Origin: Alistipes muris
Lineage (GTDB): Bacteria > Bacteroidota > Bacteroidia > Bacteroidales > Rikenellaceae
Direction: 5' to 3'
DNA: 64,000 nt
Assembly: GCF_943193205.1 (NCBI RefSeq)
Contig: NZ_CALPDD010000013.1
Location: forward strand, 1 to 64,000
Part shown: positions 27,301 through 34,068 of the stretch, one piece after another
Layout: every line of letters begins with the position of its first letter
Numbering within the stretch: position 1 is the first letter of the stretch
The notes under the pieces: model-generated
What the model was told of the DNA's origin: nothing
Databases searched by the model: none
Seen by the model: the letters and a program-made list of their open reading frames with translations, nothing else
Made by a program: the position numbers and the translations under genes

Positions 27301-27397
27301 CGGGCAGCAGGAACAACCCGATGGCCCCGACGATGACGATGACGATGGAAAGGACCGTCGAAAAAACGGGATGGTCGAGGAAGAAATTGCGCTTCAT
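24302..27397 (-). CDS. RND efflux inner-membrane permease (HAE1/AcrB type)
   Basis: 1031 residues, full length. Typical start MKRNFFLDHPVFSTVLSIVIVIVGAIGLFLLPVDQYPQIVPPVV, intact helix-4 aspartates (GIVVDDAIVVVENVDR), and 12 membrane helices. It is closer in sequence to AcrB/MexB multidrug pumps (LPGANAMEVAARVRETM, FVPVSFLPGITGQLYRQFT) than the permease of the first operon. It sits between an adaptor gene three bases upstream and a NodT gene overlapping downstream. The drug range is not deducible. Confidence 0.95.
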   Translation of the reverse strand: MKRNFFLDHPVFSTVLSIVIVIVGAIGLFLLPVDQYPQIVPPVVRIAASYPGADAQTVTQAVATPIEQELNGTPGMIYMESSSSNSGGFSATVTFDISTDPDLAAVDIQNRLKKAESRLPAEVVQNGITVEKQAASKLMTIVLLSSDPKFDEIYLSNYATLNVLDLLRRVPGVGSVSNVGSRYYAMRIWVQPDKLADLGLTVKDLQSVLKDQNRESAAGVLGEAPIEGIDVTIPITAQGRLSSVGEFEQIVVRANPDGSIIRLKDVARISLEASSYSTESGIDGGNAAVLNINMLPGANAMEVAARVRETMEEIGRSFPEGISYAVPFDMTTYIASSIHHVYQSLFEALLLVILVVYLSLQSWRATLIPVVAVPISLIGTFGVMLAFGFSLNLLTLLGLILAIGIVVDDAIVVVENVDRIMHEEGLPPYEATKKAMSNLSGALIAMSLVLCAVFVPVSFLPGITGQLYRQFTITIAVSVIISTVVALTLSPVMCAAFLRPDKGGRKNRVFRAINYALATGNRFYGRLVAQTIRSSRRMFAVFGVALVGIWLLNEFVPKSFMPKEDQGYFTVELELPEGATIERTRAVTERAIAFLQADPDVGHVLNVTGSSPRVGSNQARSQLTVILKPWDERSTDGIAAVMERARREFSRYPESKVYLSTPAIIPGLGSSGGFEMVLEARGDAAYADLQRAVDTLMRYAAERPELAGLSTSMQNDIPQLYYDVDRDKARLQGVPMSDIFSTMKAFTGSLYVNDFNMFNRIYRVYIQAEAPYRAHRDNLRLFFVRGADGAMIPVTALGTTHYTTGAGNVKRFNMFYAAPITGEAAPGYSSGQAMRALERIVREHLPENIGIEWSGLSYQEKHESGNTGLVLALALLFVFLFLAAQYESWSVPVAVILSLPVAGLGAYLGIWVCGLENNIYFQIGLVMLVGLVAKNAILIVEFAKEEVEKGRDAVSAALTAMHLRFRPIVMTSLSFILGLLPLVFASGPGSASRQGIGTGVFFGMLAAIAIGIIFVPFFFVWVYRLKEKLKR

Positions 27398-27400
27398 GGC

Positions 27401-28678
27401 CTACTCCTCCTCCGTGACGACATCGACCTTGGCCGGCTCGGCGGGCAGAGCCTCGACCTTCATGCCGTGCGACAACTTGTGGAAGCCCTCGACGACAATC
27501 CATTCGCCGGGCACCAAACCGCGCTCGATGACGGTGTTGTTGCCCACCTCGGGCCCGGTCTCGACGAAACGCTTCTCGACGACGCTGTCGGGCCGCACGA
27601 CGTAGATGTAAGCCCCGCCGTTCTCGATGACCAGCGCCTTGGCGGGCACGACGACGGCGTTTTCGCGCACGTCCATCAGCAACTTGACGCGCGTGAACTG
27701 CCCGGGCAGAAGAACATGGTCGGGATTGGGCATCTCGGCGCGGACCGAAAAGGTCCCGGTCTTAGGGTCTATCTGCGGGTCGGCGAAATCGACCAGTCCG
27801 CGCAGGGGATAGGCCGACCCGTCGGCGAGGGTGACGGTGATGTAGGGGTCCCACGTGCGGGTGGAATCGCGGTGCCCGAGATTGACGTTGCGGGCCTTGG
27901 AGCGCAGATATTCGAGCGACGTCATGCTGAAGTCGATACGCACCGTATCGCTCTTGACGACGGTAGCCAAGAGCGACTGCCCTCCGGGTCCGACGAGGGC
28001 CCCGATGTCGGCGTTGCGCTCGGAAATGTAACCCGACACCGGCGACCGGACGGTGGTATAACCCAACGTGAGCTCGGCCTGCGTGAGGTCGGCCTCGCAA
28101 ACGACGACGTCGGCCGCGGCGCTCTCGTAAGCGGCGACGGCATTGTCGAGGTCGAGCTGGCTGGCGGCGTTCTGCTCGTAGAGCGGACGGATACGGTTCA
28201 AGTCGCGCTGGGCCTTCAAAGCCTGCGCCCGGGCCTTGTTGAGCTGGGCCCGTGCGCGGTTGGCGCGGGCACGGTAGAGCTGCGGGTCGATGATGAAGAG
28301 GGTCTGCCCCTTATTGATATAGGTACCCTCGGCGAAGAGCATCCGTTCGAGGTAACCCTCGACGCGGGCGCGGATTTCGACGAACTGCTGGGCGCGGATA
28401 CGCCCCACATACTCGCCGTAGACATTGACGTCCTGCGTGACGACGGGCTCGACGGCCACGACGGGCAACATCTCGGCCACGGGCCGGTGCCGCAGCACGT
28501 AGACGACCGCGAAGACGCCGAGGACCACGACACAAACCGCCCCTGCGACCCAACGCTTCAACCGCGGCGAAATCCCCCGGAACCACCGGGCCAGGCCGCC
28601 GCCCGCCCGCCGCGCATAACCGGCGTAAGTCTGCAACAACAGCTTCTCGGGCCGGATCTCCTTTTGCTGATTCATCAT
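27401..28678 (-). CDS. RND efflux periplasmic adaptor
   Basis: 425 residues. Instead of a lipobox it has a membrane anchor at about residues 44-64 preceded by a basic cytoplasmic stretch (about 42 residues), an uncommon length for this family. The adaptor domains follow: lipoyl (VEIRARVEGYLERMLFAEGTYINKGQTLFIIDP), alpha-hairpin, second lipoyl (VRSPVSGYISERNADIG), beta-barrel and membrane-proximal domain. It is first in the second efflux operon; a promoter element lies at 28778-28785. The ATG at 28678 is used; a TTG two codons earlier is less likely. Confidence 0.92.
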   Translation of the reverse strand: MMNQQKEIRPEKLLLQTYAGYARRAGGGLARWFRGISPRLKRWVAGAVCVVVLGVFAVVYVLRHRPVAEMLPVVAVEPVVTQDVNVYGEYVGRIRAQQFVEIRARVEGYLERMLFAEGTYINKGQTLFIIDPQLYRARANRARAQLNKARAQALKAQRDLNRIRPLYEQNAASQLDLDNAVAAYESAAADVVVCEADLTQAELTLGYTTVRSPVSGYISERNADIGALVGPGGQSLLATVVKSDTVRIDFSMTSLEYLRSKARNVNLGHRDSTRTWDPYITVTLADGSAYPLRGLVDFADPQIDPKTGTFSVRAEMPNPDHVLLPGQFTRVKLLMDVRENAVVVPAKALVIENGGAYIYVVRPDSVVEKRFVETGPEVGNNTVIERGLVPGEWIVVEGFHKLSHGMKVEALPAEPAKVDVVTEEE

Positions 28679-28777
28679 GCACAAATTAATAAGACCGATT
28701 CTTTATCTTCTCTGTCGGCACCTGCCGGCCGGAGCTGCAAAAAACAAGCCCCGCATACGACACAACGCCGCAAGGTG

Positions 28778-28785
28778 CAAAGATA
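28778..28785 (-). promoter_or_regulatory. -7 promoter element TATCTTTG of the second efflux operon
   Basis: TAnnTTTG match on the minus strand with a predicted leader of about 95 bases. No TetR-like regulator gene is linked to this operon in the window. Confidence 0.55.
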
Positions 28786-28932
28786 TTGCTTTAATTCGGA
28801 ATTCCTGCGAACAACCTGCTTTTTACATTTCGTCGACAAAAAACACAGCTGAAATCTACTGCCCGACATACAATACGAACCAGTGCGCCGATTATAAAAT
28901 CAGCGCACTGCTACCGACCGGATTCGACAATC

Positions 28933-29376
28933 CTATTTCTCTTCCATCATTTTCTTGCGGGAAAAAACTTTCTCCCGACCGCTCAACGCACGCTCCTCGG
29001 CCCGACGCTGACGAATACGTCCGATCCAACCCGGACCAATACCGACCGAAAAAAACCAAATCGCCTGGCAGATGCAATAAATAGCAGTCTGACCCGCCAA
29101 CGAATAAGGTTCGCTATCCGAAACCAAAAAACAACGGTATGCAAAGAACGGCACAAACGAACTCAACAACAAGAAAACAACTTCCTCGCGGCGGCGCCTG
29201 ACAGAAAAACCGATGCGACGCCAAAACATTACGGACAAAACAAGATTCAATCCGAACATGAACCCGACGATAACCCATGGCGAGAACAAACCCGTTTTTT
29301 GATTGCCGCCGACAATCAAAACCGGGACAACGGGCAAAAGCGAATTCAATAAAAACAACCAATAACGTACTTGCAT
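28933..29376 (-). CDS. small multi-spanning membrane protein, unknown function
   Basis: 147 residues with about four predicted membrane helices (about 5-22, 30-50, 66-85 and 90-112) and a basic, Arg/Lys-rich C-terminal tail of some 35 residues. No family is recognised. It follows the lipoprotein gene by seven bases, so the two are cotranscribed. The DNA from about 28850 to 30560 is clearly more AT-rich than its surroundings, suggesting acquisition. A partner or protector role for the lipoprotein is only a guess from the pairing. Confidence 0.65.
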   Translation of the reverse strand: MQVRYWLFLLNSLLPVVPVLIVGGNQKTGLFSPWVIVGFMFGLNLVLSVMFWRRIGFSVRRRREEVVFLLLSSFVPFFAYRCFLVSDSEPYSLAGQTAIYCICQAIWFFSVGIGPGWIGRIRQRRAEERALSGREKVFSRKKMMEEK

Positions 29377-29383
29377 AGCACCG

Positions 29384-30319
29384 CTATTCCTCTGCTAATC
29401 CCCAATCGGGGTTCATTGCGACGATCTCTTGAAAAATCATCTCTTTCAATTCTGTTTCGGATACAGGCTCCGAGCCGTTAATCGTATACATGATTTGACC
29501 ATCGACACTACTGGTACCTATTTCTAAAATAAGATTCGCAACAGCAGAAATAGCACTTGCAACTCCAGATGCGATGAGCATCTCCTGCCAAAACATCGTC
29601 GCATAATACCATCCGGCAGCATAAAAAGCCTTTGCCAAAGCCCAACCGTCTGCACGAACTACTCCCCACAAGAAACTTTTCAGAGTTTTCATCGTACCGA
29701 TAGAGTGCTCCCAAGCAGATGCATTTTCCGTCCAATATTCCTTTGAATCCTGAAACACGCTATATGTCCCGGCAATAATATCCCTTTCTTCATTATTGCC
29801 CTCGCGGTACCAATTCAAATATGCCTGTTTAAGTTTCGATTCTTTCCTGGCATCGCTAAAAGTTTGGGAAGTCAGAATATTATCAACTTCTTCTACATAT
29901 CCTCGCAAAACAGGAGATAAATCACCGTTTTTATTCAAATCCGCCACAATCGAATAATTCGGATTATCCGTTATGGATTGAGCCAAAGAAAGCACATCCG
30001 GCGAAATCGAAACGTTGATATTGCGTTTTATGTGATCGATGGCTTGCTGTCGGGACATGCCTTTCAATCCGGAATTTTTCAAAACAGCAGATTGAATGCC
30101 AGCCATTTCCTGTGCAAATGTCGCTGGGGAAACGACAGATCTTGTTGCTGGTTTACGCTTGGATAAATAATCCAAAATATCATCCAAATACAGATTATGA
30201 TATTTTCCGGCTTCCATCACATAATCCGGCTCATCAATTTCCACCTGCTCGATTTTTTGCTGGCAAGAAATCAAAAACAATGCAAATACAAAAGCTCCAA
30301 TTTTAATCAAAGTTTTCAT
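29384..30319 (-). CDS. AT-rich-island lipoprotein with hydrophobic helical segment, unknown function
   Basis: 311 residues. The signal MKTLIKIGAFVFALFLISC ends in a clear lipobox. The mature protein starts with an acidic stretch and a GKYHNLYLDDILDYL motif of the kind seen in other uncharacterised Bacteroidota lipoproteins. Residues about 210-270 are hydrophobic and small-residue-rich (WGVVRADGWALAKAFYAAGW, IASGVASAISAVANLILEIG), resembling the glycine/alanine-zipper part of certain bacteriocin-like proteins. It has its own well-spaced promoter (30362-30393) and heads a two-gene unit. Codon use is far more AT-rich than its neighbours. No function can be assigned. Confidence 0.72.
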   Translation of the reverse strand: MKTLIKIGAFVFALFLISCQQKIEQVEIDEPDYVMEAGKYHNLYLDDILDYLSKRKPATRSVVSPATFAQEMAGIQSAVLKNSGLKGMSRQQAIDHIKRNINVSISPDVLSLAQSITDNPNYSIVADLNKNGDLSPVLRGYVEEVDNILTSQTFSDARKESKLKQAYLNWYREGNNEERDIIAGTYSVFQDSKEYWTENASAWEHSIGTMKTLKSFLWGVVRADGWALAKAFYAAGWYYATMFWQEMLIASGVASAISAVANLILEIGTSSVDGQIMYTINGSEPVSETELKEMIFQEIVAMNPDWGLAEE

Positions 30320-30361
30320 AACACATTTTTTTAAGATTAAACACCAATTGTTCCCGCGCAA

Positions 30362-30393
30362 CAAATATAATATATTTTATAACAATATTCAAA
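30362..30393 (-). promoter_or_regulatory. promoter of the lipoprotein gene, TTTG-N20-TATATTTG
   Basis: -33 TTTG at 30390-30393 and -7 TATATTTG at 30362-30369 on the minus strand, with a 20-base spacer. Predicted leader of about 37 bases. Confidence 0.65.
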
Positions 30394-30665
30394 ATTATTA
30401 TATTTTTTATAATAAACCGCAAATTAATATATGAATAACCACAATAAACCAATCCAATACACAAATACACACCAACACTCACAATAAACATACATTTGTT
30501 TACGAATCATTAACAAATATTAAATAAATTCAAAATCGTCTTACACTTTGCCGAAACGACATCCCGGCTTGGATGGACTTGCGTCATCATCTGCTCCTGC
30601 TCGGCAAAGCCTGCAAGCAGTCTCTGCTCTCGCTTATTCGTAAAGTTGCGAATTCTGAATTTTGT
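30394..30665. other. non-coding AT-rich gap ending in repeat module
   Basis: 30394-30560 is very AT-rich with no gene. 30590-30660 carries the module also found at 8093-8160 (opposite strand) and the CTGCAAGCAGTCTCTG module of 10.08 and 22.77 kb. Nothing else is seen. Confidence 0.65.
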
Positions 30666-30673
30666 TATCTTTG
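30666..30673 (+). promoter_or_regulatory. -7 promoter element TATCTTTG just before the MBL gene
   Basis: The element ends six bases before the ATG at 30679. Transcription start would coincide with or barely precede the start codon, implying a leaderless or nearly leaderless mRNA. Confidence 0.55.
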
Positions 30674-30678
30674 CAACT

Positions 30679-31470
30679 ATGAAACTGACATTCTTGGGCA
30701 CAGGAACCTCGCAAGGGGTGCCGGTTATCGGGTGCCGCTGCGCGGTATGCCGGTCGGAAGACCCGCGCGACAACCGCCTGCGGACCTCGGCGATGGTCGA
30801 GACCGGGGGCAAACGGCTGGTCATCGACGCGGGTCCGGACTTCCGTGCCCAGATGCTCCGCACGGGCGTGCGCCGCATAGATGCCATCCTGCTGACCCAC
30901 GAACACAAGGACCACACGGGCGGGCTGGACGACGTGCGGGCGTTCAACTTCGTGGACTACCCGCCGACGGTACACCGGGTCGACATCTACGCGGCACCGG
31001 CTGCGGCGGCCGTGGTGCGCAAGGACTTCGACTACGCATTCGCGCAGGACAAATACCGCGGAGTGCCGGAAATCGCGCTGCACGAAATCGACCCGGCGCA
31101 GCCGTTCGAGGTCCAGGGAGTGCGGATAGTGCCGATAGCCGGGCACCACTCGCCGCGCTTCGGGGTGACGGGATACCGCATCGGGAAACTGGCCTATCTG
31201 ACCGACTTCAAGACGATAGACGACCGCGAAATCGCGAAGCTGCAAGGCGTAGAAGTGCTGGTAGTCAACGCACTGCGGTTTGCGCCGCACGATTCGCACT
31301 TCAACGTCGACGAAGCGCTGGCCCTTATCCGCCGTGTCGGCCCGCGCGAAGCCTACCTGACGCACATGTCCCACGAAATCGGCCTGCACGCGGTGACCGA
31401 CCCGACCCTGCCGGAAGGGGTGCGCCTGGCATACGACAATCTGCAAACAGAAATAAACGACCCACAATGA
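30679..31470 (+). CDS. MBL-fold metallohydrolase (PhnP/RNase Z-like)
   Basis: 263 residues. It starts directly with the beta-lactamase-fold strand MKLTFLGTGTSQGVPVIGC and holds the metal motif HEHKDH followed by TGGLDDV, a second His in GHHSPRFG and Asp in LTDFKT. A CRCAVCRSED cluster near residue 20 is as in PhnP, where cysteines bind an extra zinc. These enzymes cleave phosphodiesters, including cyclic ribose phosphates; the exact substrate is unknown. It overlaps the next gene by four bases. The start is fixed by the fold and the promoter position. Confidence 0.9.
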   Translation: MKLTFLGTGTSQGVPVIGCRCAVCRSEDPRDNRLRTSAMVETGGKRLVIDAGPDFRAQMLRTGVRRIDAILLTHEHKDHTGGLDDVRAFNFVDYPPTVHRVDIYAAPAAAAVVRKDFDYAFAQDKYRGVPEIALHEIDPAQPFEVQGVRIVPIAGHHSPRFGVTGYRIGKLAYLTDFKTIDDREIAKLQGVEVLVVNALRFAPHDSHFNVDEALALIRRVGPREAYLTHMSHEIGLHAVTDPTLPEGVRLAYDNLQTEINDPQ

Positions 31471-32282
31471 AAGACTTTACGAACAAGACCGTCGTAGTGA
31501 CGGGGGCTTCGTCGGGAATCGGCGAAGCGCTGGCCCGCGAATTCGCGGCGCGCGGCGCGCGGGTGGTCATGGGCGCCCGGAACATACAGAAACTGCAACT
31601 CATAGCAGGCGAAATCCGCGCCCGGGGCGGGCAGGCGGCCTACTGCGGGGCGGATGTGACCCGACCGGAAGAATGCCGCGAACTGATCGCGACGGCGGTA
31701 CGCGAATTCGGCGGAGTGGACGTACTCATCTGCAACGCGGGGCTCTCGATGCGGGCGCTGTTCGACGATGTGGACCTCGAAGTACTGCACCGGCTGATGG
31801 ATGTGAACTTCTGGGGCACGGTCAACTGCTGCAAATACGCCCTGCCCTACCTCCAGGCGTCGAAAGGCTCGATCGTGGGCGTCTCGTCGGTAGCGGGACT
31901 GCACGGACTGCCGGGCCGCACGGGCTACTCGGCGTCGAAGTACGCGATGACGGGATTCCTGGAGACGCTGCGCATCGAAAACCTGAAGAAAGGACTTCAT
32001 GTGATGATAGCCTGCCCGGGATTCACGGCCTCGAACGTACGCTTCTCGGCGCTGACGGCCGACGGGACGCAGCAAGGCGAGACGCCGCGCAACGAAGCGA
32101 AGATGATGACGGCGGCCGAAGTGGCGCGCATCATCGCCAAGGGCGTGCAACGCCGCAAACGCCTGTGCCTGATGGAAGCCGAAGGGCGTGCGACGCACTT
32201 GGTGAAGAAATTCGCCCCGGCGTTCCTCGACCGCATGTTCTATATGGTCATGGCCCGCGAACCGGACAGCCCGCTGAAGTAA
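31467..32282 (+). CDS. SDR-family oxidoreductase
   Basis: 271 residues. Classical short-chain dehydrogenase: NAD(P)-binding TGASSGIG near residue 12, NAG at about 90 (LICNAGLS), catalytic Ser in VGVSSVAG and YSASK (Tyr-x-x-x-Lys). The C-terminal region, with a basic patch and hydrophobic end, resembles the DltE/membrane-associated subgroup often annotated simply as short-chain dehydrogenase. The substrate is unknown. It overlaps the MBL gene stop (ATGA), and a 14-bp terminator follows at once. Confidence 0.9.
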   Translation: MKDFTNKTVVVTGASSGIGEALAREFAARGARVVMGARNIQKLQLIAGEIRARGGQAAYCGADVTRPEECRELIATAVREFGGVDVLICNAGLSMRALFDDVDLEVLHRLMDVNFWGTVNCCKYALPYLQASKGSIVGVSSVAGLHGLPGRTGYSASKYAMTGFLETLRIENLKKGLHVMIACPGFTASNVRFSALTADGTQQGETPRNEAKMMTAAEVARIIAKGVQRRKRLCLMEAEGRATHLVKKFAPAFLDRMFYMVMAREPDSPLK

Positions 32283-32283
32283 C

Positions 32284-32318
32284 GAAAGAGCCGCTGCAAA
32301 AGCAGCGGCTCTTTCATT
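32284..32318. terminator. bidirectional intrinsic terminator
   Basis: Perfect 14-bp stem GAAAGAGCCGCTGC (32284-32297) / GCAGCGGCTCTTTC (32302-32315) with loop AAAA. T-rich on the plus side; it separates the convergent SDR and prs genes. Confidence 0.9.
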
Positions 32319-32333
32319 GTGCGGAGAACCCTC

Positions 32334-33275
32334 CTACTTGAAGAAGATGGAGGAAATCTCCTTGTAATTATGCACGCGCTCGATGACGTCGGCGAAGAGG
32401 TCGGCGACGGTGAGCACCGTGAACTTGTGCAGGTTCTTATCGGGATTGAGCGGAATGGTATCGGTGACGATGACTTCCTGCAAGGCGCTGTCGTTGATGC
32501 GCTCGTAAGCGGGCCCCGAAAGCACGGGGTGCGTGATGGCGGCCCGAACGCTCTTGGCACCGCGCGCCATGAGCATGTCGGCGGCCATGCAGATGGTCCC
32601 GGCAGTGTCGATCATGTCGTCGACGATGAGGATGTTGCGCCCCTCGACCTCGCCGATGGCCGTCATCTTGCCGACGACATTGGCCTTGGCGCGCTCCTTA
32701 TGCGAAATGATGATGGGCGTACCCAACAACTTGGCGTAGGTGTTGGCACGTTTGGCACCCCCCATGTCGGGCGCGGCGATGGAGAGGTCTTCGATATTGA
32801 GACTGCGGATATAAGGCACGAAGATGCCGCTGGCATAGAGCGCGTCGACGGGCACGTCGAAGAACCCCTGTATCTGGTCGGCGTGCAGGTCCATGGTCAT
32901 GATGCGGTCGGCACCCGCGGCCTTGAGCATGTTGGCCACGAGCTTGGCCCCGATGGGCACGCGCGGACGGTCCTTGCGGTCCTGCCGGGCCCACCCGAAG
33001 TAAGGCATCACGGCGACGACCTGGTGGGCCGAAGCGCGCTTGGCGGCGTCGACCATCATCAGCAGCTCCATGAGGTTGTCCGTCGGCGGAAAGGTCGACT
33101 GGACGATGAAGACCGTGCAGCCGCGTATCGACTCGTTGAAACAGGGCTGGAACTCGCCGTCGCTGAACTGGAGCACCTCGGACTGGCCGACCGTGGTACC
33201 GAAGCTGGCGGCGATTTTGGAGGCCAGGTATTCGGATGCGCGGCCCGCGAAAATCTTGATTTTGTGGATTGCCAT
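32334..33275 (-). CDS. prs: ribose-phosphate pyrophosphokinase
   Basis: 313 residues, full length. It makes PRPP from ribose 5-phosphate and ATP for purine, pyrimidine, His and Trp synthesis. Signatures: SDGEFQPCFNESIRG, PYFGWARQDRKDRPR (ATP loop), MDLHADQIQGFFDVPVDALYA, and the PRPP loop ILIVDDMIDTAGT. The flexible-loop KRA region is present as SHKERAKANVV. It is monocistronic with a TATTTTTG element at 33311-33318 and the shared terminator at 32284. Confidence 0.97.
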   Translation of the reverse strand: MAIHKIKIFAGRASEYLASKIAASFGTTVGQSEVLQFSDGEFQPCFNESIRGCTVFIVQSTFPPTDNLMELLMMVDAAKRASAHQVVAVMPYFGWARQDRKDRPRVPIGAKLVANMLKAAGADRIMTMDLHADQIQGFFDVPVDALYASGIFVPYIRSLNIEDLSIAAPDMGGAKRANTYAKLLGTPIIISHKERAKANVVGKMTAIGEVEGRNILIVDDMIDTAGTICMAADMLMARGAKSVRAAITHPVLSGPAYERINDSALQEVIVTDTIPLNPDKNLHKFTVLTVADLFADVIERVHNYKEISSIFFK

Positions 33276-33310
33276 AGCGGATCGTTGGGTTTAGTGGTGC
33301 AAAAGCGTTA

Positions 33311-33318
33311 CAAAAATA
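33311..33318 (-). promoter_or_regulatory. prs -7 promoter element TATTTTTG
   Basis: TAnnTTTG on the minus strand, 35 bases upstream of the prs ATG. Confidence 0.55.
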
Positions 33319-33370
33319 GTATAAGAAAACCGAAAAAACGCCCCGGCGAGAGAGTTTTTTCAACAAACGG

Positions 33371-33964
33371 TCAACCGCCGAGACACTGGCCGATGAACGC
33401 GAGGATTTCCTCGCGCCCGGCCCCCTTGGCCGACGAGGAGACGAACATGGGCGGAAACTCCTCCCACTGCTCGGCCAGGGCGCCGCGGAAACGCTCGACG
33501 CTGCGCCGGGCCTGGGTCGGCGAGAGTTTGTCGGCCTTGGTGAAGATGATGCCGAACGGCACCCCGTTCTGCCCCAGCATCTCGATGAAACGCAGGTCGA
33601 TTTTCTGCGGCTCGAGCCGGATGTCGACGAGCACGAACAGGAAATGGAGCTTTTCGCACCGCAGAACGTAATCGGTAATCAGCTTGGAGAACTCGCCGCG
33701 CTGGGTCTTGGAAGTGCGGGCGTAGCCGTAGCCGGGCAGGTCGACGAGGTACCACGCCCTGTCGATGCAGAAATGGTTGACCAAGCGCGTCTTGCCCGGC
33801 GTACCGGAGACCTTGGCCAACCCGGTGCGATTGGTCAGCATGTTGATGAGCGACGACTTGCCGACGTTGCTGCGGCCGATGAAGGCGATGTCGCGCAAAT
33901 CGTCCTTGGGCACCTGCGAAATGCGCTCGGACGAACACTTGAATTCGGCTTGGGAAATCTGCAT
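33371..33964 (-). CDS. engB: ribosome biogenesis GTPase EngB/YsxC
   Basis: 197 residues, normal. An essential GTPase for large-subunit maturation. G1 GRSNVGKS at 30-37, G2 region with SGTPGKTR, G3 DLPGYG at 75-80, G4 TKAD at 142-145 and G5 SSSAKG near 180 are all intact. It has its own promoter element TATCTTTG at 33985-33992, which abuts a dispersed-repeat copy. Upstream across the repeat lies the amidohydrolase gene in the same direction. Confidence 0.96.
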   Translation of the reverse strand: MQISQAEFKCSSERISQVPKDDLRDIAFIGRSNVGKSSLINMLTNRTGLAKVSGTPGKTRLVNHFCIDRAWYLVDLPGYGYARTSKTQRGEFSKLITDYVLRCEKLHFLFVLVDIRLEPQKIDLRFIEMLGQNGVPFGIIFTKADKLSPTQARRSVERFRGALAEQWEEFPPMFVSSSAKGAGREEILAFIGQCLGG

Positions 33965-33984
33965 GATTTTTTCGATTGACTGCT

Positions 33985-33992
33985 CAAAGATA
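33985..33992 (-). promoter_or_regulatory. engB -7 promoter element TATCTTTG
   Basis: TAnnTTTG on the minus strand, 21 bases upstream of the ATG. The dispersed repeat begins within two bases of it, so the -33 region would fall inside the repeat. Confidence 0.5.
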
Positions 33993-34048
33993 GACTCTTC
34001 GTCGCTGCGCTCCTCAGAATGACAAAGGGAGGGGCTCTTCAGAATGAC
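33992..34048. repeat. dispersed repeat copy between engB and the amidohydrolase
   Basis: Middle form CGTCGCTGCGCTCCT between GACTCTT and CAGAATGAC, followed by a second TCAGAATGAC about 25 bases later. Confidence 0.75.
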
Positions 34049-34068
34049 AACCAGGATAGCAACGGCCT

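Noticed and set aside
24287..28852. A 1521-residue open frame on the plus strand
   Set aside because: It is fully antisense to the RND permease and adaptor genes; its His/Asp/Gly/Arg-rich sequence is typical of the reverse reading of high-GC coding DNA.
30394..30560. AT-rich segment as a replication origin
   Set aside because: No dnaA gene or recognisable cluster of DnaA boxes; the AT-richness continues the composition of the acquired island.
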